This document shows, in pieces, positions 9,437 through 18,001 of a DNA stretch of 64,000 bases (positions are counted from its first letter, which is position 1; the number at the start of each line of letters is the position of its first letter). The position numbers and the translations under genes are program-made. The notes under the pieces are model-generated. The model did no database searches. It had not been told where the DNA came from and saw only the letters and a list, made by a program, of their open reading frames with translations. This stretch comes from an uncultured Ruminococcus sp. (GTDB taxonomy: Bacteria > Bacillota > Clostridia > UBA1212). The DNA is taken from NCBI GenBank assembly GCA_902792515.1, contig CADAZX010000020.1, positions 1-64,000 of the forward strand, written 5' to 3'.

Positions 9437-9676
9437 AGAGATTATCGCGTCAACTTTGGCGCTTCTCATGTTTGTTAGCCTAGTTCTTCAAAGAATAGTA
9501 TGATAGTATTGACAACTGTGTTTCATTTGAAATAAAGATTTCACCGAATCGGTGAAAGTGATAATTTGATGAAACAATGCTTAACCGTAATCCAGTACGT
9601 GCTACTCGCAAGAGAAGCATTAATTACAGATTTGATTGATTGCGCGCTCTAATTTACCTATTTTTAGAACAAAACT
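9437..9676. other. AT-rich non-coding region with orphan -35 and perfect palindrome
   Basis: No gene is visible. A consensus TTGACA (9509-9514) has only a poor -10 (AATAAA/TAAAGA) 16-18 bases later. Immediately after it lies the perfect 8-bp inverted repeat TTTCACCG-AAT-CGGTGAAA (9539-9557), operator-like in position. It might drive a short RNA antisense to argR, but nothing else supports this. Confidence 0.4.
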
Positions 9677-10171
9677 TTAGACGATACTGCGGAGTGTGGA
9701 CAGGGTGGAACTGAGCTCTTCGGCGTCCTTCTGGGTGCGCATGATGACGAGGATGGTGTCGTCGCCGGCGATCGTGCCGAGCATGCCGTCCCACTGCATT
9801 GAGTCCATTGAGGCGCACACGGCGCCGGCCATGCCGCTGTAGGTTTTTATGACGACCTGGTTGAGGGCGGTGTCGATTTTCGTGACCGAGGTGCGGAAGA
9901 GGATACGGAACTGGTTCGAGATGAAGGAGTCGTCGCGCGTTTTGCTCTCCTCGAAACGGTAGCCGCCGCCGGGGAGGGCGACGCGGGTGAGCTTCAGGTC
10001 GCGGATGTCACGGGAAACGGTGCCCTGGGTGACGGCGTAGCCTTCCTCGTTGAGGCGCCTGAGAAGGTCCTGCTGGCTGCCGATCTGCTCCTCGGAAATC
10101 AGGCGCTTGATTGCATCGAACCTTACAGAGCGGATGTTCTTTTCGTTTCCTGCGTATGCTTTTTTAGCCAT
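9677..10171 (-). CDS. argR: Arginine repressor ArgR
   Basis: 164 residues, usual length for ArgR/AhrC. The N-terminal winged helix (about 8-80) contains the recognition segment VTQGTVSRDIRDL. The C-terminal oligomerisation and arginine-binding domain shows GMAGAVCASMDS and GTIAGDDTILVI, where the paired Asp residues contact arginine in known ArgR hexamers. It would control arginine synthesis or breakdown genes in response to L-arginine. It lies about 155 bases downstream of the amidohydrolase and on the same strand as the amino acid ABC transporter, suggesting read-through or a linked role. The spacer before it is AT-rich with two AATACGC...TATATT-like segments that could be ARG boxes (10267-10316), which is not proven. 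Confidence 0.93.
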   Translation of the reverse strand: MAKKAYAGNEKNIRSVRFDAIKRLISEEQIGSQQDLLRRLNEEGYAVTQGTVSRDIRDLKLTRVALPGGGYRFEESKTRDDSFISNQFRILFRTSVTKIDTALNQVVIKTYSGMAGAVCASMDSMQWDGMLGTIAGDDTILVIMRTQKDAEELSSTLSTLRSIV

Positions 10172-10327
10172 TAAAATGTCTCCTTGGTTTACTTTTTTGA
10201 TTTATTTGTGGGGCGGCGTGTGATGATGCCGCAGAATGGATTTTATCATATTTTCGCAAAAGCCGCAATAAAATACGCAAGTATATTTAAAAAATATTAA
10301 AAAAATACGCATATTTAGTGGCCAGGG

Positions 10328-11791
10328 TCATTCGATCACGTAAGGGACGGCGCCTTCGGGAATCGGGCTGAGCGGCTCCTCGAACGCGATTCTGTTTTCG
10401 AATTCGTCGCGGGCGGCCTTAAGAATGGAGGGCGTCTCGAAAAGAGTGACCGCGGCGTCTGAAAGAACCTTCGCCGCATAGAGCGTGCCCTTGTCGCCGA
10501 CAGTGGAGCCGCCGCAGGAGACGTTCTGCCAGGAATGGCCGGGCGCGTGGGCCGCGAAGGTGACTGCCGTGAATTCCGCCGTGGGAGTCTGGCGGCTGAC
10601 GTCGCCGACGTCGGTGGAGCCGGGCGAGAATTCGTTCCCGCTGTAAAAGGGCATTATGAAGTCGTTGACGTACTTCGTGCCGTTACAGGAGAGGTCTGCG
10701 GCTGCGCGTTTGATTGCAATGTCGTATTTGGCGCCGTGACCGGGAATTGAGCCGTTCCGGGGGCAGGTGAGGTCCAGCGCCTCGAGGTATGCGAGTTCGC
10801 CGGCGGTGTATCCGGGCAACGGGATCTTCAGGAGGCTTTCGTGAAGAAGCTTTTCGAGAACGGTATTCGGAAGTGTGTTCGAGGTTCCGTCGACGAAAAT
10901 GCGGTTCATAGTGGTGCCGGTCATAAGGGCCGCGCCTTCGGCGCAGGCGTCGACGCGCTTTTCGAGGGCGAGGGTGTCGCTGACCTTGCAGGCGCGGATC
11001 ATGTAGAGGACGGAGGCGTGGGGCTGGACCACGTTCGGGGAGAGACCGCCGCCGTCGACCATCGCGTAGTGAACGCTGCAATCGGACCGCATATGCTCGC
11101 GGAGGTAGTTGACTCCGATGTTCATGAGTTCGACGGCATCGAGCGCGGAGCGGCCCTGTTCGGGATTGCCGGCGGCGTGGGCGGCGACACCGCTGAACTC
11201 GTAGAGAATCTGGACGCAGGAGTTGTTGGTGCCGGTGGTGACTTCGTTGGTGCGGCCGGGGTGCCAGGTGAGGGCTGCGTCAAGCTGCTTCCAGACGCCG
11301 TCGCGGGCCATGAACGCCTTGGAGGCGCCGCCTTCCTCGCCCGGGCAGCCGAAAAAGATCACGGTGCCGTTCGTGCCGGTTTTCTCGAGGTACTTCTTGA
11401 TGCCGAGGGCAGCGCCGAACGACGCCGCGCCGAGCATGTTGTGACCGCAGCCGTGGCCCGAGCCGTTTTTGACAAGCTCTTCTTTTTCGACCGAGGAGGC
11501 CTTCTGGGAGAGTCCTGACAGAGCGTCGAATTCGCCTAAAATTCCGATGACGGGCTTGCCGGTGCCGGACGAAAATTCTCCGGAAAAGGCGGTCTCGATG
11601 CCCGAGTAGCCTTTTTTGACCGTGAAGCCTTCCTCCGCGAGCTTTTCGGTATAGAGCGCGGCGGACTTGAACTCTTTCAGCGAGAGTTCGGCGAATTCCC
11701 AGATTTTGTGCGAAATATCGAGAATTTCGGGCGTTTTCGAGTCTATTTCGTCAAGATGATACGTCAGAGATGCGTTTTTTATAGAAGCCAT
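10328..11791 (-). CDS. M20-family amidohydrolase, AbgB-like
   Basis: 487 residues, similar in length and motifs to p-aminobenzoyl-glutamate hydrolase subunit B-like proteins. Metal-ligand motifs of the M20 family are visible: ILGEFDALSG (around 90), GHGCGHNMLG (around 112) and FGCPGEEGG (around 150). A dimerisation insert follows, and the catalytic domain resumes with APGHSWQNVSCGG. It should hydrolyse an amide bond between an acyl or aromatic group and an amino acid. It sits 48 bases after the ATP-binding gene of an amino acid ABC transporter on the same strand, which suggests that the transporter imports the substrate or a related compound. The natural substrate is unknown. Cytoplasmic, no signal peptide. 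Confidence 0.82.
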   Translation of the reverse strand: MASIKNASLTYHLDEIDSKTPEILDISHKIWEFAELSLKEFKSAALYTEKLAEEGFTVKKGYSGIETAFSGEFSSGTGKPVIGILGEFDALSGLSQKASSVEKEELVKNGSGHGCGHNMLGAASFGAALGIKKYLEKTGTNGTVIFFGCPGEEGGASKAFMARDGVWKQLDAALTWHPGRTNEVTTGTNNSCVQILYEFSGVAAHAAGNPEQGRSALDAVELMNIGVNYLREHMRSDCSVHYAMVDGGGLSPNVVQPHASVLYMIRACKVSDTLALEKRVDACAEGAALMTGTTMNRIFVDGTSNTLPNTVLEKLLHESLLKIPLPGYTAGELAYLEALDLTCPRNGSIPGHGAKYDIAIKRAAADLSCNGTKYVNDFIMPFYSGNEFSPGSTDVGDVSRQTPTAEFTAVTFAAHAPGHSWQNVSCGGSTVGDKGTLYAAKVLSDAAVTLFETPSILKAARDEFENRIAFEEPLSPIPEGAVPYVIE

Positions 11792-11826
11792 TTTTGCCTC
11801 CGGATGCGCGTGTTTGGCGCGCTGTA

Positions 11827-11840
11827 ACGTACGCGTACGT
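11827..11840. repeat. Perfect 14-bp palindrome at the ATPase stop codon
   Basis: ACGTACGCGTACGT is fully self-complementary and overlaps the last base of the minus-strand stop codon. Function unknown. Confidence 0.5.
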
Positions 11841-12766
11841 CAGAGAATCTTGCTCAGAAAGTCCTTCAGACGCGGGTTTTTCGGGTCACGGAAGATCTGC
11901 TCGGGCGTGCCTTCCTCTTTAATGTAGCCCTCGTCGACGAAGAGGACGCGGTCGGAAACCTCGCGCGCGAAGCCCATTTCGTGCGTAACGACAACCATCG
12001 TCATGCCGCTGTCCGCGAGTTCCTTCATCAGATCCAGAACCTCGCCGATCATCTCGGGGTCGAGGGCGGAGGTGGGCTCGTCGAAGAGCATTACGTCCGG
12101 GTTCATTGCGAGCGAACGGATGATCGCGATACGCTGCTTCTGGCCGCCGGAGAGGGTGGAGGGGTAGACGTTTGCCTTTTCCTCGAGGCCAATGCGCTTC
12201 AAAAGCGTCATGGCGCGTTCGGTGACTTCCTCCTTGACCTCCTTCATGTTCTTCGCGTGGTGGTACTTCGCAGTCTCAATCGGCGCGAGAGTGATGTTGT
12301 CGAGGACGCTCTTGTTGTTGAAGAGGTTGAACTGCTGGAAGACCATGCTCATTTTGCGGCGGCCTTCGTTCACGTCGATGTGGTTCTTTTCGTAAAGCTC
12401 CTTCATGAGTTTTTTGTAGGCGGCGCCTTCGCGGGAATGCTTTTCCTTGAGAAGGTCCTCCTCCTTGATCTTGTGGACGGCGTCGTCGGTGCTCATTCCG
12501 GAAGCGGTCAGCTTCGCGAACGTATTGGACGCTTCGATGACTTCGCGGTGGAGGTAGGGGTCGACCGGGGTCATAAGCTTGCCCTCGATCCAGACCTCGC
12601 CGAACGTGGGCTGTTCAAGAAGGTTCATGCAGCGGAGAAGGGTCGATTTTCCGGAGCCGGATACACCGATTATCGAGATGACCTCGCCCTTGTCGACGTG
12701 AGTCGTCACGCCGCGCAGAACTTTGAGAGAACCGAAATTTTTGTAGATGTTGTTAACTTCAAGCAC
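11840..12766 (-). CDS. Polar amino acid ABC transporter ATP-binding protein with ~60-residue insertion
   Basis: 308 residues; members of this family are normally about 240-255. Walker [10 protein letters not shown] is at 34-42, Q-loop VFQQFNLF at 142-149, signature LSGGQKQR and Walker [14 protein letters not shown] follow normally, and the H-loop is VVVTHEMGF. The extra length lies between the first beta sheet and the Q-loop (about 68-133), a charged, helix-forming stretch rich in Lys and Glu. Its start overlaps the end of the permease gene by 8 bases, showing translational coupling. The protein powers uptake of amino acids or derivatives by the neighbouring permease and binding protein. The insertion is unusual and treated as a finding. 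Confidence 0.92.
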   Translation of the reverse strand: MLEVNNIYKNFGSLKVLRGVTTHVDKGEVISIIGVSGSGKSTLLRCMNLLEQPTFGEVWIEGKLMTPVDPYLHREVIEASNTFAKLTASGMSTDDAVHKIKEEDLLKEKHSREGAAYKKLMKELYEKNHIDVNEGRRKMSMVFQQFNLFNNKSVLDNITLAPIETAKYHHAKNMKEVKEEVTERAMTLLKRIGLEEKANVYPSTLSGGQKQRIAIIRSLAMNPDVMLFDEPTSALDPEMIGEVLDLMKELADSGMTMVVVTHEMGFAREVSDRVLFVDEGYIKEEGTPEQIFRDPKNPRLKDFLSKIL

Positions 12767-13448
12767 GTTTCTTCATCCTCCTTTCGAAAACGCCGAGCAG
12801 CTTCGAGAGGCTGAACGTGAGCAAAAAATAGAAGATAGCCATGTCGAAAAGGACCGGAACAGTCTGGAAGGTGAAGCCGTTGATGACCTTGTAGGTCGTC
12901 ATCAGGTCGCCGACAAAAAACGTGGAGGCGAGAGAGGTCTCTTTTATCACCGTGATGAATTCGTTTCCGAGGGCGGGCAGAATGTTTTTGACGGCCTGCG
13001 GCAGGATTATTTTCAGCATTGTGGTCTTCCCGGTCAGACCCAGCGCGCGTGCGGCCTCGGTCTGGCCCTTGTCGACGGCCTCGATTCCGGAGCGGATGAT
13101 TTCCGAGACGTACGCAGCCGAGTTCAGCGACATCGCTATCGCGACGCTGGTGAAGGGCGAGAGACCGGGCATTTTCAGAAGCATCGGAATGATGAAATAC
13201 GCGACGTAGAGCTGGAGAAGCATCGGGGTGCCGCGCAGAACCTCGACGAACGCGGTAATAACGAAAACGAGCGGCTTAAAGCGCGTGCGCTTGCCGAGCG
13301 CCATAAGCGAGCCGAGTACCGTGCCGGCGAGAACCGTGATCGCGGAGAGCAGCAGCGTGTAGCCGATGCCGCTCCACAGGAGACCTGCTCCGATGTAGTA
13401 TTTTATGAATATGTCCCACATGTTCTGCAGGATTTCCGTTAAGGTCAT
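12759..13448 (-). CDS. Amino acid ABC transporter permease (HisM/GlnP type)
   Basis: 229 residues with about five hydrophobic segments and the binding-protein-dependent permease EAA signature near residues 135-165 ([27 protein letters not shown] region, split here into shorter blocks EAARALGL and [15 protein letters not shown]). Integral membrane subunit that forms the pathway, probably as a homodimer since only one permease gene is present. Followed by the ATPase gene with an 8-base overlap and preceded by the binding-protein gene 237 bases upstream across strong hairpins. Confidence 0.92.
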   Translation of the reverse strand: MTLTEILQNMWDIFIKYYIGAGLLWSGIGYTLLLSAITVLAGTVLGSLMALGKRTRFKPLVFVITAFVEVLRGTPMLLQLYVAYFIIPMLLKMPGLSPFTSVAIAMSLNSAAYVSEIIRSGIEAVDKGQTEAARALGLTGKTTMLKIILPQAVKNILPALGNEFITVIKETSLASTFFVGDLMTTYKVINGFTFQTVPVLFDMAIFYFLLTFSLSKLLGVFERRMKKRA

Positions 13449-13518
13449 AACAGTGGCCCTCCGTTAAAAAATGAGGCCGCACGGGCTTCACTTTTTACCT
13501 AAAAACAGGTAAATATGC

Positions 13519-13629
13519 GCGCGGGACTTCCGCAAATTCCGGACGCCGTTTCCGCTGGTTTCAACGAGCGCTCAACGAGCTTTCGCTGTTTTAACGAAGT
13601 GAACGGTGTCCGGCCCGGAAGTCCCGCGC
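13519..13629 (-). repeat. Large nested inverted repeat between binding-protein and permease genes
   Basis: GCGCGGGACTTCCG (13519-13532) is the exact complement of CGGAAGTCCCGCGC (13616-13629). Inside it CCGGACGCCGTT (13539-13550) pairs with AACGGTGTCCGG (13602-13613) with one wobble. Together they form a roughly 110-nt hairpin in the operon mRNA. Confidence 0.85.
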
Positions 13630-13661
13630 CGCCGGCTTGACCCTGGCGGTCAAGCCGGCGG
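13629..13661 (-). promoter_or_regulatory. Perfect 14-bp mRNA hairpin after the binding-protein gene
   Basis: CCGCCGGCTTGACC and GGTCAAGCCGGCGG pair perfectly around a 5-base loop, 24 bases past the binding-protein stop codon, with no T run. Such hairpins commonly protect the 3' end of binding-protein mRNA so that it is made in excess over permease. It shares two bases with the larger hairpin, so the two compete slightly. Confidence 0.75.
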
Positions 13662-13685
13662 AATCAGAAATTAGAGAACGAACGC

Positions 13686-14597
13686 TTACTCCGTGATCTT
13701 GTTGCCTTCCTCGTCGTAGCCGAGCTCGTCGATCGTTTTGATCTCTGCCAGGAGCTGGCAGGCTTCGTACCAGGAGTCGTAGACGCCGGCGGCCTTTGCC
13801 TTCGCGAGGACCGCGTTGACCTTCGCGCCTAGTTCGGTCGAGTTCTTGTTGAGCAGGATGACGTTGTTCTTGTAGAGCTCGTCAACCACAAACTCAAAGC
13901 CGGTGAAAACGATCTTGTCGCCGTTCGCGGAGATGAACGATTCGCCGTTTCCGTAGGCGACCGCGAGTGCGTCGATCTTGCCGGTGAGGAGGGCGGTGCA
14001 CGCGTCGTTCAGGTTCTCGTAGAGCTCGATCTGCGCGCCCTTAAGCTGTTCCTCGCAGAGGATCTTCTGGAGGGAGGCGCCCTGAGCTCCGACCTTCACG
14101 CCGTTGTAGTCGGCGGCTGTTTTGAACTTGTCCTTGTTCGCGGCAAGGGTGATCGTGACCTGCTGGGTCTCGTTTTTGCCTGCCTCGTACCAGTCGGTGA
14201 TGAAGTAGTTCTCGGCGCGCTGTGCAGTCCAGCTGAAGCCGGAGAGACCGAGGTCAACGGTGCCTGTCTGAACCGCCGCCTGAACCGCGTCGAAGGACAT
14301 CGGCTTAATGACGAGTTTCATGTTGAGCTCCTTGGCGATGTACTTCGAGAGAATGATGTCAAAACCGACGTACTGGTCGGTCCCGCTTCTCGAGAGGTCA
14401 ACGAATTCCATAGGGGCGAAGTCGGGCGATGTAGCCACGGTGAGTTCGGGAAGCCCGGAGTCGTCGTATTCAAGACCCTTGAGGATCTTGTTGTAGGCGG
14501 CCGCTTTAGAAGCGTCAGAGTCGTTTTTGCAGGCTGCCATCGCGAGAATGCATGCAAGGCTTAATACCAGTGCGAGTAAAGTTTTAAAGGTTTTCAT
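13686..14597 (-). CDS. Amino acid ABC transporter substrate-binding lipoprotein
   Basis: 303 residues. Signal peptide with lipobox MAAC (Cys about 22) anchors it to the membrane exterior. The body is a family-3 solute-binding protein: VATSPDFAPMEFVD, YVGFDIILSKYIAKEL, GTVDLGLSGFSWT and KVGAQGAS. First gene of the minus-strand transporter operon, driven by a near-consensus promoter. Ligand class is amino acids or small acidic derivatives by family. The context with an AbgB-like hydrolase and ArgR suggests an amino acid conjugate or a basic amino acid; this is inference. Confidence 0.92.
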   Translation of the reverse strand: MKTFKTLLALVLSLACILAMAACKNDSDASKAAAYNKILKGLEYDDSGLPELTVATSPDFAPMEFVDLSRSGTDQYVGFDIILSKYIAKELNMKLVIKPMSFDAVQAAVQTGTVDLGLSGFSWTAQRAENYFITDWYEAGKNETQQVTITLAANKDKFKTAADYNGVKVGAQGASLQKILCEEQLKGAQIELYENLNDACTALLTGKIDALAVAYGNGESFISANGDKIVFTGFEFVVDELYKNNVILLNKNSTELGAKVNAVLAKAKAAGVYDSWYEACQLLAEIKTIDELGYDEEGNKITE

Positions 14598-14666
14598 GGT
14601 TTTCTCCTCTCCTTGTACGCCGTCCGGAACACGTCCGCGGCGCTCTTCAAAGGTGTTACAGGCGAT

Positions 14667-14694
14667 ATTATATTCATAATAATTCCGCTGTCAA
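14667..14694 (-). promoter_or_regulatory. Promoter of the amino acid ABC transporter operon
   Basis: Minus-strand TTGACA (14689-14694), 16-base spacer and TATAAT (14667-14672): both hexamers match consensus, about 70 bases upstream of the binding-protein start. Confidence 0.85.
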
Positions 14695-14928
14695 GCGGTT
14701 TTTTGAATAAATTTGAGAAATTGTCGAAAATAATGCGAAATAATGCATAATTCGGGGCGTATGAATTAATTTATGCAAAAACAGGGGAAAACGGACTGAC
14801 GGAGAGGTTCAAGAGGGGCGCGGGAAGGAATGATAAGACAGAGAACGGAGGCATTTAAGCGACGGCGTGAGTGTGACGGCGTGAGACGGCGTGAGCTACT
14901 GTGAAGCTACTGTGAACATTTTTTTATA
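14695..14928. other. Divergent intergenic region with short duplications
   Basis: No gene is seen between the two divergent promoters. At about 14861-14918 the unit GACGGCGTGAG appears three times in variant form, followed by CTACTGTGAA twice. Confidence 0.6.
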
Positions 14929-14957
14929 TTGACTTGACGTGAACACTTTTGTATACT
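14929..14957 (+). promoter_or_regulatory. Promoter of the aromatic amino acid operon
   Basis: TTGACT (14929-14934), 17-base spacer and TATACT (14952-14957). The leader to aroF is about 110 bases. No convincing attenuator, leader peptide or riboswitch could be built in it. Confidence 0.8.
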
Positions 14958-15075
14958 TTAAAGTTAAATATTTTCGCGCACGCAAAAAAAGAAACGCGCA
15001 CGGAAATTAAACAACAGTGAAAATGGGACCGCCACGGAAAAAAGTGAAGAAAAGGCGGACCTTCGGAGGTAAAAA

Positions 15076-16077
15076 ATGATAGTTGCGCTTAAACCAAACG
15101 TTTCACCGGAAAAACAGGAGAGACTCGTAGAGTGGTTCAAGGAGATGGGCCTCGGCGTTCACGTATCGACCGGCACGTATCAAACGGTTCTGGGACTTAT
15201 CGGCGACACGACAAAGGTGGACATGGACCTTGTCGGAAGCCTTGACATTGTTGAAAAAGTCAGCCGCGTCACGGAGACGTTCAAGTGCTGCAACCGGAAA
15301 TTCCACCCGGACGACACGGTTATCGACGTGAACGGCGTCAAAATAGGCGGCGGGAACTTCTGCATCATCGCGGGCCCGTGCTCGGTCGAGTCGGAAGAGC
15401 AGATTGTCGGAATCGCGAAGGCGGTCAAAGAGGCCGGCGCGGGAATGCTTCGCGGAGGAGCGTTCAAGCCGCGTACTTCTCCATACGATTTCCAGGGACT
15501 CAGGGCTGTGGGGCTCGAGCTTCTCAAGACTGCGCGCCGCGAGACGGGACTTCCGATCGTGACCGAGATTATGAGCGCGACGGATCTGCCGCTTTTCGAG
15601 GACGTTGACGTACTGCAGGTCGGCGCGAGAAATATGCAGAATTTCGACCTTCTGCGCGAACTCGGCCGCACCGACAAGCCGATTCTTTTAAAGAGGGGCC
15701 TCGCGAATACGCTGAAGGAGCTCCTTATGAGCGCGGAGTACATTATGGCCAGCGGAAACGAGAAGGTCATTCTGTGCGAGCGCGGAATCAGAACGTTCAG
15801 CGACTATCTGAGAAACACGCTCGACCTTTCTGCCGTTCCGATGCTGCACGAACTCTCGCATCTGCCTGTTGTAGTCGACCCGAGCCACGCTACGGGGATC
15901 GCGAAGCTCGTTCCTCCGATGGCGCTCGCGGGAACCGCATGCGGCTGCGACGGACTCCTCATTGAAGTCCACAACGACCCGGTTCACGCTCTCAGCGACG
16001 GCGCACAGTCGATCAAACCCGACGAATTCGCGGTGCTCGCGAAAAAAATCAAAGCTGTCAGAGAGGCGTCGTTATGA
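15076..16077 (+). CDS. aroF: 3-deoxy-7-phosphoheptulonate synthase (AroA-I beta type)
   Basis: 333 residues; condenses phosphoenolpyruvate and erythrose 4-phosphate, the first shikimate step. Residues 1-70 form a ferredoxin-like regulatory domain of the kind used for feedback inhibition by Tyr or Phe in Thermotoga-type enzymes. The barrel follows with IIAGPCSVESEEQI (about 97), RGGAFKPRTSPYDFQG (about 128), and metal/substrate motifs VVVDPSHATG and ERGIRTF. GGAGG lies just upstream of ATG. First gene of the aro operon; its stop codon region overlaps the tyrA start by four bases, so the branch enzyme is coupled to the entry enzyme. Confidence 0.96.
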   Translation: MIVALKPNVSPEKQERLVEWFKEMGLGVHVSTGTYQTVLGLIGDTTKVDMDLVGSLDIVEKVSRVTETFKCCNRKFHPDDTVIDVNGVKIGGGNFCIIAGPCSVESEEQIVGIAKAVKEAGAGMLRGGAFKPRTSPYDFQGLRAVGLELLKTARRETGLPIVTEIMSATDLPLFEDVDVLQVGARNMQNFDLLRELGRTDKPILLKRGLANTLKELLMSAEYIMASGNEKVILCERGIRTFSDYLRNTLDLSAVPMLHELSHLPVVVDPSHATGIAKLVPPMALAGTACGCDGLLIEVHNDPVHALSDGAQSIKPDEFAVLAKKIKAVREASL

Positions 16078-16904
16078 AGGTCGGAATCGTAGGGCTCGGA
16101 CTCATAGGAGGTTCGTTCGCGAAGGCGTACTCCGCGGACGGACACGAGGTTTACGCATACAACAGAAGCCGCCAGACGCTCGATTTCGCGATAATGAGCG
16201 GCGCCGTGAAGGACGTTCTGACCGACGGCGTGATTCCGGAGTGCGACATAATCATTCTGTGCACGTACCCTCAGGCGGCGATAGATTTTCTGGCGCAAAA
16301 AGGCCCTATAATTGGGGGAAAACCGGTGGTAATCGACTCGTGCGGCACCAAGCGCCGCGTAGTCGCGGAGTGCTCGAAGATTGCGGAAAAGTACGGCTTT
16401 TTGTTCGTGGGCGGACACCCGATGGCGGGAACGCAGTACTCCGGTTTCAGGTATTCCAAGGAAAATATGTTCAAGGGCGCGCCGATGGTAATCGTGCCGC
16501 CTGTTTTCGACGACATCGAGCTGCTGGACAGAATCAAAAAGCTGCTTAAACCGTGCGGCTTCGGAAGAATTTCCGTGACCACGGCGGAAAAGCACGACGA
16601 GATGATCGCGTTTACGTCTCAGCTGGCGCACGTCGTGTCGAACGCGTATATAAAAAGTCCGACGGCGTCGAAGCACAAGGGCTTTTCGGCCGGCAGCTAC
16701 AAGGATATGACGCGCGTGGCGTGGCTGAATCCCGAAATGTGGGCGGAGCTCTTTCTTGACGACAGGGACAATCTGATAAAAGAAATTGACATACTCACGG
16801 CGAGCCTCAAAGAGTACCGCGAGGCGCTGGCTGAAGGCGACCGCGAAAGGCTCACGAAGCTGCTCGCCGACGGGAAGGCACGCAAGGAGGAGGTGGACGG
16901 CTGA
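16074..16904 (+). CDS. tyrA: Prephenate dehydrogenase
   Basis: 276 residues; oxidises prephenate to 4-hydroxyphenylpyruvate with NAD(P). The Rossmann motif GLGLIGGSFAKAY is at 7-19. Substrate-site motifs GGHPMAGTQYSGF (about 118) and AFTSQLAHVVSNAY (about 180) are present. There is no fused chorismate mutase and no C-terminal ACT domain, so prephenate must come from the mutase domain of PheA in the same operon and feedback control may act elsewhere, for example on AroF. Overlaps aroF by 4 bases and aroB by 1 base. Confidence 0.95.
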   Translation: MKVGIVGLGLIGGSFAKAYSADGHEVYAYNRSRQTLDFAIMSGAVKDVLTDGVIPECDIIILCTYPQAAIDFLAQKGPIIGGKPVVIDSCGTKRRVVAECSKIAEKYGFLFVGGHPMAGTQYSGFRYSKENMFKGAPMVIVPPVFDDIELLDRIKKLLKPCGFGRISVTTAEKHDEMIAFTSQLAHVVSNAYIKSPTASKHKGFSAGSYKDMTRVAWLNPEMWAELFLDDRDNLIKEIDILTASLKEYREALAEGDRERLTKLLADGKARKEEVDG

Positions 16905-18001
16905 TGAAAATCATCTCCGTCAAAGCTTCAACCGAATACAACGTATATATAGGGAGCGGGCTGATCGCAAAGACAGGCGCTATGCTCGCAAAGACCGTTT
17001 CACCGTCGTGCACGGCCTTTGTAATCTCTGACGAAAACGTTTTCCGGCTCTACGGAGAGCGCGTTCTGGAGAGTCTCGAGGAGGCGGGGTTCAGGACGGG
17101 AACGTTCGTTTTCGAGCCGGGGGAGCAGTCGAAAAACATCTCCACGTACGGCATGATCGTCGAAAAGATGGCGCGCGAAAAGCTGACCAGGAGCGACGTG
17201 GTAGTCGCGCTGGGCGGCGGCGTCACGGGTGATATCTCGGGCTTCGCGTCGTCGACGTTCCTGCGCGGAATCAAGTACGTTCAGGTGCCGACCACGCTTC
17301 TCGCGGCGGTCGACTCATCGGTGGGCGGAAAGACCGCAATTGACCTGAAAGCAGGGAAAAATCTGCTTGGCGCGTTCTGGCAGCCGTGCGCTGTTTTCTG
17401 CGACACGGACACGTTTTCGACGCTTCCGGAGGCGGAGTACCTAAGCGGCTGCGCGGAAATAATCAAGTACGGAATGCTCGGAAGCAGGGAGCTTTTCGAG
17501 TCGGTCGCGGCGATGCCGGTGTCGCTCCAGTATGACGCGGTAGTCGCGAAATGCGTCGATATGAAGCGGGAAATCGTGGAAAACGACGAATTTGACAGGG
17601 GCGGCAGGATGGTTCTGAACCTCGGTCACACCGTAGGACACGCCATCGAAAACAGAAGCGGCTACAGGGTTCCGCACGGTATGGCCGTCGCGGCGGGAAT
17701 GTGCGTCATAACGCGGGCGGCGGAGAATCTGTCGTTTGCGGAAAAGGGCACAACTGAGCGGCTTTTGAAAGTGATCCGCGGGTACGGGCTTCCCGACGGA
17801 ATTTCCGCGCTCGCATGCTACACGGGCGGCGATCTGTCCGTTTTTTCGGCGGAATCGCTTTCCGAATCAGCCATGAACGACAAAAAGGCGAGCGGCTCCG
17901 GGCTGACTCTCGTCGTTCCGGAACGCGCGGGAGAGTGCGCGCTTCGCACAATCAAAAAAGAAGAATTCATCGACTGGTTGAGAGCGGGAGGCGTAAAGTG
18001 A
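16904..18001 (+). CDS. aroB: 3-dehydroquinate synthase
   Basis: 365 residues, usual length. Converts DAHP to 3-dehydroquinate using NAD and a metal ion. Clear motifs: VVALGGGVTGDISGFASS (about 101), PTTLLAAVDSSVGGKTAID (about 128), and the zinc-ligand segment LGHTVGHAIE (about 243). The ATG overlaps the tyrA stop codon (TGATG) and is preceded by AGGAGG. Its own stop overlaps the GTG start of aroA, continuing the tightly coupled operon. Confidence 0.96.
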   Translation: MKIISVKASTEYNVYIGSGLIAKTGAMLAKTVSPSCTAFVISDENVFRLYGERVLESLEEAGFRTGTFVFEPGEQSKNISTYGMIVEKMAREKLTRSDVVVALGGGVTGDISGFASSTFLRGIKYVQVPTTLLAAVDSSVGGKTAIDLKAGKNLLGAFWQPCAVFCDTDTFSTLPEAEYLSGCAEIIKYGMLGSRELFESVAAMPVSLQYDAVVAKCVDMKREIVENDEFDRGGRMVLNLGHTVGHAIENRSGYRVPHGMAVAAGMCVITRAAENLSFAEKGTTERLLKVIRGYGLPDGISALACYTGGDLSVFSAESLSESAMNDKKASGSGLTLVVPERAGECALRTIKKEEFIDWLRAGGVK